A stretch of DNA of 64,000 nt, taken from Lineolata rhizophorae. Taxonomy: Eukaryota > Ascomycota > Dothideomycetes > Lineolatales > Lineolataceae. The notes beneath the pieces were generated by a model. It was not told the origin of the DNA. It worked only from the letters and a program-made list of their open reading frames with translations, and ran no database searches. The stretch spans positions 899,918 through 963,917 of the forward strand of contig MU001679.1 of the NCBI GenBank assembly GCA_010093515.1, in the 5' to 3' direction. The first letter of the stretch is position 1, and each line of letters starts with the position of its first letter. The position numbers were made by a program, and so were the translations under genes. Positions 22,819 through 32,816 of this stretch are shown piece by piece.

Positions 22819-24832
22819 ATGCCTCCGAAGAAGACGTCGACCCGCGCCGCGGCCAACGCCGCGACCGCGAAGAAGTCCTCAGCGGCAACAAAGGCTAACA
22901 CGGGCAGAGCCGCCAACACCAAGGCGAAGCGCGACGCTGTCGCGAAGAAGGGTAAGTGTTTTGCTTTTACCGTCGCCATCTTGCTCCCACTGCATCGCGT
23001 CGTCGCATCCCGCGCTTTCTCTGCTTATGTCGTGATCTATACTAACGGCTCCCAACAGCCGCCACAACCACCAACAACACCATCACAAAGAAGACTGGTA
23101 GCACCAAAGCTGCTGGTGCGAACGTCACAAAGGCGAAGACTGGTGCCGCAAAGTCCTCTGCCAAGTCGGCGGCTCCCAAGACCACAAAGGCCGCGACCGG
23201 AAAGGCCGGCACAAAGCCGACGGCCCCGAAGACAAAGGCAGCTGCTGCGACAAAGGCTGAGTCGCGCAAGCGCAAGGCCACTGAGGAGCCCATCGACGCC
23301 GAGTCGGTCGGAGACGCCGCGGCTGAGCCCGCGAAGAAGACCAAGCGCGCCCGGACCGCAGAGCCGGAGCCGAAGAAGCCTCGCGCCCAGGCAGCGCCCA
23401 AACCGAAGGCCCGAAAGGCTAAGGTTGTGGTCAACAAGGCGCCTGCCGAGAGGCTTCACGTCTTTGTCTGCGGCGAGGGCAGCAGCGGCGAGCTTGGTCT
23501 CGGTGCGGCCAAGAATGCGCTGGATGTGAAGCGTCCGCGCCTGAACCCCAACCTCCCCGCCGACAAGGTTGGCGTTGTGCAGGTCGCCGCTGGCGGCATG
23601 CACCTCGCCGCCTTGACCCACGACAACAAGATCTTGACGTGGGGAGTGAACGACCAGGGTGCGCTCGGCCGCGACACCAATTGGGAGGGCGGTTTGAAGG
23701 ACATGGATGCCGCAGAGGACAGCGACTCCGACTCCGACGAGGGCACGGCCCTGAACCCTCGGGAGTCCACTCCAGCTGCCATTCCGGCCGAGTCGTTTCC
23801 GGAGGGCACCGTTTTCACCCAGGTCGCCGCGAGCGACAGTGCCACCTTCGCCCTCACCGATGAGGGATTTGTCTACGGCTGGGGCACTTTCCGCGTAAGT
23901 CTCCGCAGACATAATGGTTCTCTTTACGCGTTCGCTAACAATCCGTTTAGTCTAATGAGGGCATCTTTGGTTTCACGGCGGACATCCTCGTCCAGCGGTC
24001 GCCGATGCTTATCCCGGGCCTGAAGAAAGTCGCCCAGATCGCGTGCGGCGCCAACCATGTCCTTGCCCTTGACAAGGACGGCAATGTCTTTGCCTGGGGT
24101 TCCGGCCAGCAGAACCAGCTGGGCCGTCGCGTGGTCGAGCGCACCAAGGTCACGGGGTTGACCCCTCGTCAGTTCGGCTTGCCCCGCAAGCAAATCGTCA
24201 AGGTGGAGTGTGGTGCATACCACTCCTTCGCCGTTGACAAGAAGGACAATGTCTACGCTTGGGGCCTAAACAACTACGCCGAGTGTGGCATCGCGACCAA
24301 TGCTGGCGAGGATGACGCCGCCGTCCTGAACCCCGCCAAGGTCAAAGACTTATGCGGCAAAGGCGTCCACTGCATCCAAGGTGGTTCGCACCATTCAATC
24401 GCCGTCACCGAAGGTGGCGACTGCCTTGTCTGGGGCCGCGTCGACGGCTACCAGCTCGGCATCAAGTTGGACGACCTCCAGAAGGAGGACGTCAAATTCG
24501 ACGCCCGCGACAAGCCTCGCATCCTCATGCGCCCGACCGCGGTGCCGATCAAGGCGCCCACGGACCCCGCCGACCTCAAGAAGGTGGCCTTTGCTACGTG
24601 CGGCTCGGAGCACAGCATCGCCATCACGACCGAGGGCCGCGCCTACTCCTGGGGCTTCTCGGCCAACTACCAGACTGGACTGGGCACTGACGACGACGTC
24701 GAAGTCGCGACGTTGATCGACAATACTGCCACCCGCGACAAAAAGCTCAACTGGGCTGGCGCGGGTGGCCAGTACTCGGTCTTCACGGCTCCGGCGGAAG
24801 TCGCGGCTGCCGTGAACGGCACGACTGCTTAG
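22819..24832 (+). CDS. pim1: RCC1-type guanine nucleotide exchange factor for Ran
   Basis: Exons 22819-22951, 23059-23894 and 23951-24832 give 616 aa. The start MPPKKTSTRAAANAA leads into a ~200-residue Lys/Ala/Pro-rich, histone-H1-like basic tail with NLS clusters (SRKRKATEEP, KKTKRARTAEP). The beta-propeller begins at RLHVFVCGEGSSGELGLG, and its RCC1 repeats (VAAGGMHLAAL, WGVNDQGALG, IACGANHVLAL, WGSGQQNQLG, VECGAYHSFAV, WGLNNYAECG) run to the end. RCC1 sits on nucleosomes and loads Ran with GTP, setting the gradient for nuclear transport and spindle assembly. An acidic loop (DSDSDSDEG) lies between blades. The basic tail is longer than in yeast Srm1/Pim1 and probably aids chromatin binding (inference). 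Confidence 0.93.
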
Positions 24833-26837
24833 GCGGGGAGTGCCGTTCAAGTCCGCTTTGGCGAGGGCCCCGGGGGAGGAGCGGTCTTGAGTGGGTAGCG
24901 GCGGGGTAAGGGGAGGAAGGGGATAGTACAGCGAGGAACGCCTCGTCTTTTGCGGATGGTCTGTCGTCAAGGTGGTGAACGAGCACGGTCCTGGAATGGC
25001 CAGTGGGGGAGTTGAAGAGTGCAATGAGTCGGTTGGATCCTCCCAGCTCGGGGACTAAAACCGTTTCGGAGTTGAAGAGCGGATACGAACTGGGAGCGAC
25101 CATTGCACGGTGGATTTCTTCGAGGGGAACGATAGGGATTCGGTTTATGAAGTCCCTAATTGTGGTATAGGGCTTCATCAGAGGATCGAAGAACGAGTTA
25201 CGAACTAGAGCGTCAAGGCTTGGTGGAAGACGCATTGGAAGGTCAAGGAATGAGTTTGACTATGAAGTCCCTGATTGTTGCATAGGGCTTCATCGGAGGA
25301 GATGAAAAGTGTTTCAGATGGGATTCCTTGTCTTTGCAGGGTCGGATAGCTTTCTCGAGTTGTGCGTCTTTTTTCTGCTTTTCCGTGGTTTCCTGGTTTG
25401 CTAGTTTTTGCTTTTTCCTTTTTAAGGGTTTCCTGGTCTCTTGGTTCTGGATTTTCTGATTTTCATGGCTCCTTCTAGGCATTTTGCTAGCCGGCGGGAT
25501 GGATCGTTGACCCTTTGGGGCTTCGGCGTCCACCCTTCGTGAACTGGCATTTTTCTTTCCAGTTTGTCGGTCTTAGGAGACTATGGCGCGAGCTGGTCTT
25601 TGGACGGGCTAGCTCCCCTTTGCGCCTCTTGCGAGTGGTTTTCGTGCTTTTCCATCATGCGAGTTTTACCCTTTTCTATTTTTTTTATTTTTTTTTTTAA
25701 TTTTTTTTTTGCTGAGTTCGAAGGGTTGGTGGACCCAAAAGGGGAATGGTAGCATAGAAAAAATTTTCAGTCTTCTCTCTCTCACCAAGATGAGACTTCT
25801 GACCGAGTCCCGTAGGGGCCGCTGTACTATAGCACGTTTCGTGGACGACTTGGGTAATTGGTGCGGTTAGGATAGGTTTGCTTGCTCATCGGAATAGAAT
25901 GGTTCTTAGCTCAATTTCGCGTGGTCATGATTAACGTGATGCTATTTTGGGACATTTAGAGGTGCAATATCTCGATCGTCAGGCGTCGGTGATGCCGTCA
26001 AACCGGTAGATACAAGGTTGATGGGTAGGGATAGCTATAGATATTCGAAATCAAGCTGAAAGCATTGTTTCATCGCTTCATCGATGTGTGGCAGTGGATC
26101 GAAAATGCGTAGCTATGCCACGGACTATGTCACGGAGCTCAATGGCTTCATTAAACTTGGGGCTCAGCGCTCGGCGTTGAGGAAAGGGTCTGTGCACTGT
26201 GAGCGAACTATTTAAAGAGCGGTCGCTCCGCTCGATCGGAAAACCCAAAGGGAAAATAAACAAGGGCTGCGCGTAAGCTTGCCAATCAAGGGCAAAGGGG
26301 AAAGAAAAAAAAAATTAAGGTCCTCATCTTTTGTGTTGGCCATATATACAGTTTAGTTTCTACGTTCTTCTGCCCGGCGTAGAGACTTAATAGGTGGGTA
26401 GCTGGAGTCCCCGGTGTTCCACTTCCCTGCTATTAAGCCTCTATCGGCTGGACGAGTTGCGGGGTGGGTGACCATGCGCGCTAACATCCACCCCGGCCGG
26501 GCCAATTTTTTTTTTTTTTTCCCCTCCTCAAAAGCTGCTGGAGTAGCGCTATAAGCTCAGAAACGGGTGTCCGTGAAGCTGGCTGGGGTGTGTCACGGCT
26601 GTGGCTTGCAGTTGCGCACACTAGCCAGGATGATCATCCATGGCCATCAGAGGGAGCTCGCATTAGCGTGCGGCTGGCTGACGGCCAATAATAGCTCTCC
26701 GCTGGCGGGGCTCCAGGCACCACTATTTGCAACGTCAGTACCCGCCGCCCGCGTTCCTTTGCTTCTCCACTCCCGACAGCTTTCTCTCCTCTTCCGCTCC
26801 TTCCAACCCTTTATACCCCTTCGAACGCGCGCCCGTG
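24833..26837. other. 2-kb intergenic region with a direct repeat and poly-T tracts
   Basis: No recognised gene. It holds a 40-bp direct repeat (separate entry), a T-rich stretch around 25677-25712 broken by single A and G bases, an A-run near 26306 and a T-run near 26506. Two minus-strand open frames (24783-25235 and 25243-25533) share a short peptide because of the direct repeat; neither resembles a known family. The last few hundred bases are the metallophosphatase promoter. Confidence 0.45.
25146..25300. repeat. Pair of 40-bp direct repeats, 115 bp apart
   Basis: Copies at 25146-25185 and 25261-25300 both begin TATGAAGTCCCT and end in GGGCTTCATC-GAGGA, matching at 36 of 40 positions. Each copy also contains an imperfect inverted pair (TGAAG...CTTCA). 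Read on the minus strand both encode MKPY(T/A)TIRDFI. The differences are all substitutions. Confidence 0.8.
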
Positions 26838-28890
26838 ATGATAGACCGATTCCTTACGCTCTCGGCCGTGTTGGGCGGCGCGGCGTGGGCCGCCCAGCCG
26901 TCGGCCCCGTCGCCCATCGCGGCGCCTCTTCGCGAGCTGCCCTGGGGGCAGCTGAACTTCCTGCACACGACCGACACGCACGGCTGGCATGGCGGACACC
27001 TTCAGGAGTACGTCTGCAGCTACCTCTATGTCCCTAGGGGCTTGAGGCTCACTAAAGGTTTCCAACAACAGGGCTTCGTACTCGGCCGATTGGGGCGACT
27101 ACATCTCGTTCGCCTCGCACATGCGCGCCAAGGCCGACGCGGACGGCGTCGACCTTCTAGTCGTCGACACGGGCGACCGGGTGGAAGGCAACGGGCTCTA
27201 CGATGCCTCGGACCCGAAGGGCAAGTACACGTTTGATGTGTTGCCCGAGCAGCACATCGACCTGATGTGTACCGGCAACCACGAGCTCTACAAAGCCAAC
27301 TCGTCCTTCAACGAGCTGAATGTGACGGTTCCCGCCTTCAACGGCAGCTACATAGCGTCCAATCTAGACATCTACAACCCGGACACAGGCGTCATGGAGC
27401 CGCTGGCGCAGCGCTACAAGAAGTTCACGACGCCGAACCAGGGTATCCGCGTGCTGGCCATGGGCTTCCTGTACGACTTCACGGGCAACGCGAACAACAC
27501 GGTGGTGCAGAAGGTGAAGGACGCAATCAAGGAAGACTGGTTCCAAACGGCGATCCGCGACCGGGATGTGGACCTCTTTGTCATCATCGGGCATGTAGGC
27601 CTTCGGACCCAGGAATTCCAGCTGCTGTACAAGACGATTAGGTCGCAGCAGTGGGACACGCCCATACACTTCTTTGGCGGCCACACACACATCCGCGACT
27701 ACCGCATCTGGGACAACAAGGCGGTCGGGCTCGAGAGCGGACGGTACATGGAGACCATCGGCTTCGCCTCTGTCGATGGCCTGAACCGCGGCGGTAAGAA
27801 GATGTCTTCCTCCCACGACGACGACGTAGACCACCACCACCGCGAGCTCCGCAACGTCGCCACGCTGCGCCGCGCGGGCCTCTCCTTCAACCGCCGCTAC
27901 ATCGACAACAACCTCTTCTCGCTGTACCACCACAGCGGCACGGACGCGCACTCGTTCCCGACTGACGTCGGGCGCAACGTATCCGCGCGCATCGCATCCG
28001 CGCGGGCGGCCCTCCACCTGGACGCGCGGCGCGGCTGCGCGCCGCACAACTTCTGGCTCAACCGGGCGCCGTACCCGTCGCGCGACAGCCTGCTCAGCTG
28101 GCTGGCGGAGGCGGTGCTGCCGGCGCAGCTCGGGGCCGACGGGCGCGTCACGGCGGCCAACCGGACCGCCCTCGCTATCACCAACTCGGGCGCGCTCCGC
28201 TTCGACGTCTTCAAGGGCGCCTTCACCCGCGACTCGGCCTTCGCCATCTCGCCCTTCACCAGCGGCTTCCGCGCCCTCCCCGACGTCCCGAGGGACAAGG
28301 CCGAGCGCGTCCTCCCGCTGCTGAACCATGGCGGGCCGCTGCTGGACCGGCCGGCGAGGGCGCTGGGGCTGGATCCTAGGTTGTTGGCGCCGCCGGAGCA
28401 GGGGAGTGGGAGGTTGGAGGTGGCGGCGGAAGTGGTGGCGGAAGTGGATGAGGAGGAGGAGGAGGAGCAGCAGCAGCAGCAGAGCCGGGTGGAAGGTCGC
28501 GCCGCCGCGGCTCGTGGCGGCCGCGCCGAGAGGGGACAGGAACCGCTCGCGGACGCGCGGCTCAAGCTGACGCCCGGGTACACGACCAAGGACGACGCCG
28601 GCGACGACGGCGACGACACCCTGCACGAGAAGATCACCTTCTACAGCGTGCCCAACTGCGTGCAGTCGGTGCTGAGGCCGGCGTCTCCCGCCGCGGCCGG
28701 CGATGCCGACGTCGTCGACGTCGTGTACAACGAGTTCATCGAGGGCTACGTGGTGCTCGCGCTCAAGTACCTGGGCGTCCAGGTCGAGGCCGCGGACGCG
28801 GTGCCCTGGGCCGACGGGAAGAGCTTGACGGCTGTGATTGCGGAGTGGGTGGGGGAGAACTGGGGGGTGGAGGGTGAGGAGGAGTGTTAA
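26838..28890 (+). CDS. Secreted 5'-nucleotidase-like calcineurin metallophosphatase
   Basis: Exons 26838-27007 and 27072-28890 give 662 aa. MIDRFLTLSAVLGGAAWA is a signal peptide. The dinuclear-metal motifs are in order: D46 and H48 (TTDTHGW), D89/D92 (DTGDRVEG), N126-H127-E128 (TGNHE), H231 (IIGHVG), and H261/H263 (GGHTHIRD). The C-terminal half has the 5'-nucleotidase-like substrate domain (RAPYPSRDSLLSWLAEAVLP, ITNSGALRFDVFKG). It resembles the fungal Ser/Thr-phosphatase/5'-nucleotidase family, secreted or vacuolar, acting on nucleotides or other phosphomonoesters. Several N-x-S/T sites fit secretion. A low-complexity insert (~500-540) with acidic and Gln runs (EEEEEQQQQQ) is unusual for the family. 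The true substrate is unknown. Confidence 0.88.
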
Positions 28891-29835
28891 GGTGGGGATG
28901 GGGATGGGGATGGGGGGGTTTGATTGTGGCGATGTGTGGGAAGATGTGTGGATTCAAGCTGGGTTGGATTTTCGAAATCGTTACTGTCGTTTTTGGGTCT
29001 GCATATCTATCTGTTGGACAGATATATGGATTGGTTGGGCTTCGGATTCAAGTGCATGTGTGCCCGGCGGGCAGCGCCGACCGGCATGGCTGGCATCAGC
29101 TATGGGCGGACGTGCGCATTGGATTTTTTGGCGTTTATCTAGGAAGGCAACTACAAGACGGGCAGCGGATGAAAGAAAATCTGCCGGGTCTGAGAATACG
29201 GGTCAATTTGTATCATGCATGCGCGAGTTTAAGGGACGAAAATATGGAGGGGACATTGTGTTGTGCCTAGCTATTCATCATCCACCCCTAAGTTCTTTTT
29301 TCTTGTACGAGTATTTGACAGCTATGCAACCCCCCCCCCTCCCTCCCCACCAAAGCAAATCCAAATGTGAGGGCCATTTCCTTGTCTTTCCCTCTACGTT
29401 TGACAAACTGTCCGATTTGTCCCTCTGAAGCTTTCTAGAACAGGATATCAATAACTCGATTACTTTTCGTCTATCGTACACATGTGTCCGATTACTCGAG
29501 TTCCTTTCCGCCAACACACAACACTCCAGCTACAAAAAAAAAAAAAAATAAATAAATAAATCGGAAACAAAACAAACACAACAGGATGAGTACTACAGCT
29601 TCTTCCACCCGGCGTTTCCGCATCCATCGACCTCCGTCATCCATGTCCGACCATGACACCCCATCTAAGCCTTCGCCGTTCCCACCAACCGTAGTAGCTC
29701 TCCCTCTCCGCCCTCACTAGTCACACGGATCCACTACACCAGCAATAAAAAAAATAAAATAAAAGCATCGCACAACTCCACACCCACTCCCCACCTCCCC
29801 CCCCCTCATTACCCCCCATCCACCCCTTCCTCCCC
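28891..29835. other. Convergent spacer between the metallophosphatase and the SR-protein gene
   Basis: Both flanking genes end here, so this should be two 3' UTRs. It contains simple sequence: an A-run with TAAA units near 29535-29563 and C-runs near 29330 and 29800. No gene is supported. Confidence 0.5.
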
Positions 29836-31780
29836 TTACCTCCTCCTACCCCCACCCCCACCACCACCCCCACCGCCCCTCTCCCTCTCCCTACTCCGGC
29901 TCCTCGACCAACTCCTGGCCCGACTCCCACTCCGACTCCTACCCCTACTCTCACTCCGCCCGCTCCAACTCCCATAGCTCCCATAACTCAAGCTCCTCCT
30001 ACCCCTCGGCCCCGCGCCCCTCCTCCTCCTCCTCTCCCTCTCCCTCTCCCTCTCCCTCTCCCTCACCGGCGGCGACCTCCTCCTCCTCTCCCCCCTCCCC
30101 CCCAGCCCCACCGCCGGCGACACCGAATCCCTAACGCGATAGCTCCCCGCCGCGCCACGGCCTGCGCGCGGCGGGCTCCGCGACGCCGACCCGCGGCTGG
30201 AGCCGAAGCTCGGGGACCGCGACCGGGCCCGGGACCTCCCACGGGCGAGTCTGCCGCCCCCGCCACCGCCGCCGCCCGCCCTCGCTCTGTTCCGCCGAGA
30301 GCCCGCCGGGCCCGGACTCGCCGACCTAGTCCGCGAGCGCGACCGCGGCGAGCGCGGCGCCGGCCGGTACGAATACGCGTCCTCGTAGCCGGCGGGCGGG
30401 CGGGCGGCGTGGGGAGCGCGGCCGTAGCGACCGCGGGGCGGGCCCGGCGGGGGCGGGCCTGGCGGCGGGGCGGGAGGAGGAGGCGGCGACGAGCGGTAGC
30501 CGCGGGGCCCGCCGGGGAAAGGCGGGGGCGGGCCGCCGTTGCGGGGTCCGCCGCGGTAGCTGGGGCCCGGGGGCGGGGGGCCGCCGCCGCCGCCGCGGTA
30601 GCGGTCGTGGGCTTCGAGCGGTAGGGCGTAGTGCGGGCCGGCGGCGTCGTAGCGACGGCTGGGGCCGGGCGGCGCTGGGCCGGGCCCGCCGAGAGGCAGC
30701 GGACGCGACGGGTGGTGGTGATGATGATGGTGCGAGGACGGCGGGGGCGGCGGACCCCAGGCGCGCGGGGGAGAGCGGTCGAAGCGGCGGCGGGGCAGCA
30801 CGATGGAGACGTGAATGGTGGCGCCGTCGATCTGGGCCTCGTGCATGTGGGCGATGGCAGATTCGGCGGCCGGGACCGTCGCGTAGAGGATGTAGGCTGT
30901 GCCGCGGTTGGTGTGGACTGAGCGTGCTATCGTCAGTGTCTGCGTCCCGCGGCAATATCTTGAGACAGAGAGAGAGAGAGAGAGGAAGGAAGGCTGGGCT
31001 TCGAGGGTGTGCGAGACTTACAGGTTCGGTTCATGAGCATCTCGATGTCGGTGATTGTGCCATACACACCGAAGATTTCGTGGAGGTGGGCTTCGGTGAC
31101 GTTCTTGGTGAGCTTCTCGACGACGACCTTGTGGACCGTGGTAGAATCTGTCAGCATCAAAAACAACTTTTATAGCCAGGAAGAAAGAGATAGGCACCCA
31201 CTTTCGAGCTCCTCGTCTCCCTCGCGGTCTCTCTGCTTAAGCTCCTGTTCCTGGACCTGGACCTGGACCTGCTCCTGCTCGGACTCAAACTCCTTCCTCT
31301 CCCTCTACTCCAGCTCCTGGACGATATGCTTCTCTCCCTCCTCCCTCGGCCTCTCCCACCGCCTCGCCCGCCGTAGCCCCGCCTGGCCGGCGGCGTCCGA
31401 CTCGGGCTCCTGGTCCTCGAATAGCTCCTGCTGCTGTAGCTCCGCGAGTAGCTCCGGCGGCGGTAGCGGCCGGGACCGACCCGGCCGTTGCGCCTCGGCG
31501 GCGGCGTCGGCGAGCGGTCCTCCGACATGGGCGACCGCGGTGAAATGGAGCGGCGCGGCGAGAAAGGCCGCGCGTGCGACATGGTGCTGCGGGAACGGGA
31601 CCGTGACAGCGAACCCTCTCGCGCCGGCGTGCGTGCTCGCGAGTGTGACCGCGTACGTGAGCGTGTGGGTGAGCGTGACGGCGCGCCGCGGCGGTGATGA
31701 TAGCCCGGCGGCGAACGACCACGGGCAGGACGAGGGCTGCGGCCGCGGCTGGGCGACGGGGAGGGCGAGCGCGAGGCCAT
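29836..31780 (-). CDS. RNPS1-like SR protein (single RRM)
   Basis: Exons in coding order 31198-31780, 31022-31147 and 29836-30917 give 596 aa. Residues 1-~195 are an RS-type domain (MASRSPSPSPSRGRSP). The RRM follows: HKVVVEKLTKNVTEAHLHEIF, YGTITDIEMLMNRTF, then NRGTAYILYATVPAAESAIAHMHEAQIDGATIHVSIVLP. RNP1 and RNP2 are degenerate, as in RNPS1 orthologues. The remainder is Pro/Gly/His-rich, then RS/RE dipeptide repeats. RNPS1 is the RRM subunit of the ASAP/PSAP complexes tied to the exon-junction complex and splicing regulation. Exon 1 must end at GTGG before GTGCCT for the phase to fit; the nearer GTGGGT donor would throw the RRM out of frame. SR-protein identity is firm; RNPS1 orthology is likely. 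Confidence 0.87.
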
Positions 31781-32317
31781 GGCTGCAGCTCGGGGGGGGA
31801 GCAAGTGGATAGGGTTTTGCAGGACGGATGGAACGAGAGAACGCGAGAGCGCAAGGGCGGCGCAGGACGCGAAGGCACGTGCCGGACGGCGCCGGGTGAA
31901 CTGGCGCCGGCGGAGAGAGGGCGGAAGGTGCGATGGAGGGATCGAAGAAAGGCCTGTTGTGGCAGCTGCGGGAGCTTGGGCCACTTGCCCGCGCCCGGAA
32001 TGCCGCCGCAGACAAAGCGCGCCGGGTCCTCTGCGGGCATCGCCCATTGAGCCTGCGATCCAGGGCTCTTGTCTCTGGATTCCTGCACATGGCTATGCAG
32101 CCAGCGGAACAATCATGCTCCATGGCCCGCCTTAACCGGGACATCAGCGATGGAAACGTCTCCCGAGCCACATAAAGGCCGCAGTTGCACAATTCGCTCC
32201 AGCAAAAATAAGAAAAAAGAACTCGTACACGTCCCAAACAAAGAACAGCATGCCAATGCCAGAAGCTACAAAAGCATCAAAGGCAAACAAAGCCCGACGC
32301 AAAAAGTCAAAACGAAA
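31781..32317. other. Upstream region of the SR-protein gene, up to the tRNA gene
   Basis: Holds the presumed promoter and 5' UTR of the RNPS1-like gene and the 3' flank of the minus-strand tRNA. No protein gene is supported, although the RS-rich upstream frames stay open for some distance. Confidence 0.5.
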
Positions 32318-32408
32318 TGCCCACTGACGGAGTCGAACCGACGACCTCATCATAGCGTTGCTATTGCAGGGGTACTAGTGATGCGCTCTACCGCTGAGCC
32401 AAGCGGGC
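32318..32408 (-). tRNA. tRNA-Thr(AGU) with a 19-nt intron
   Basis: On the minus strand the gene begins GCCCGCT and ends AGTGGGC plus discriminator A, giving a 7-bp acceptor stem with one G-T pair. The D-stem is GCTC/GAGC around AGCGGTA. The anticodon stem CATCA/TGATG holds a loop CTAGTA-A, anticodon AGT (plus-strand 32374-32376). A 19-nt intron (32354-32372) interrupts the loop after position 37, the standard site for nuclear tRNA introns. The T-arm has loop TTCGACT and stem GTCGG/CCGTC, with a T-T mismatch at the second pair. It decodes ACU (and ACC after A34 to inosine editing). Confidence 0.88.
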
Positions 32409-32816
32409 ATAACTGGATAGCTTGAAAAGCATTTTGCCATATATAGCTCAACTCTGGCGACATGGAAAATTCCGCCATGTGCTCCTCTCGCCCTCAAATG
32501 GCCTAAAAACCTGCACGCAATGCACTCGTGCCCGACACTCCACAGTCGAGCAGAAATTGAGCACCGAGCCCATTCAATGGCCCTAATAATACGGCCGTTT
32601 CTCTACAAGCCTTTGCCCCACCACACGTTCTGAAGCTACGGCCCCCCCATCTCTCCTCAGCTCGCGCCACAAGTGTCAGCCACACCGCCTCTGTGGCCCA
32701 GTTATCCTCTCGCCCACCTCACCCCTCCATACGAAGAATACCTTTGAGCCTGCAGCCTTTCCCTCCATTACAGTAGGACCCCTCCTCTCCCTCTCCCTCT
32801 CCCTCTCCATTCCCCC
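32409..32816. other. Spacer between tRNA-Thr and the CDK11-type gene
   Basis: Holds the tRNA 5' flank and the 3' UTR of the kinase gene. A CCCTCT-type pyrimidine repeat lies at about 32783-32810, next to the kinase stop codon. No gene seen. Confidence 0.5.

Noticed and set aside
24783-25533. Two minus-strand open frames sharing MKPYxTIRDFI
   Set aside because: The first overlaps the RCC1 stop, they lie in different frames, and the shared peptide is explained by the direct DNA repeat. No splice model was convincing.
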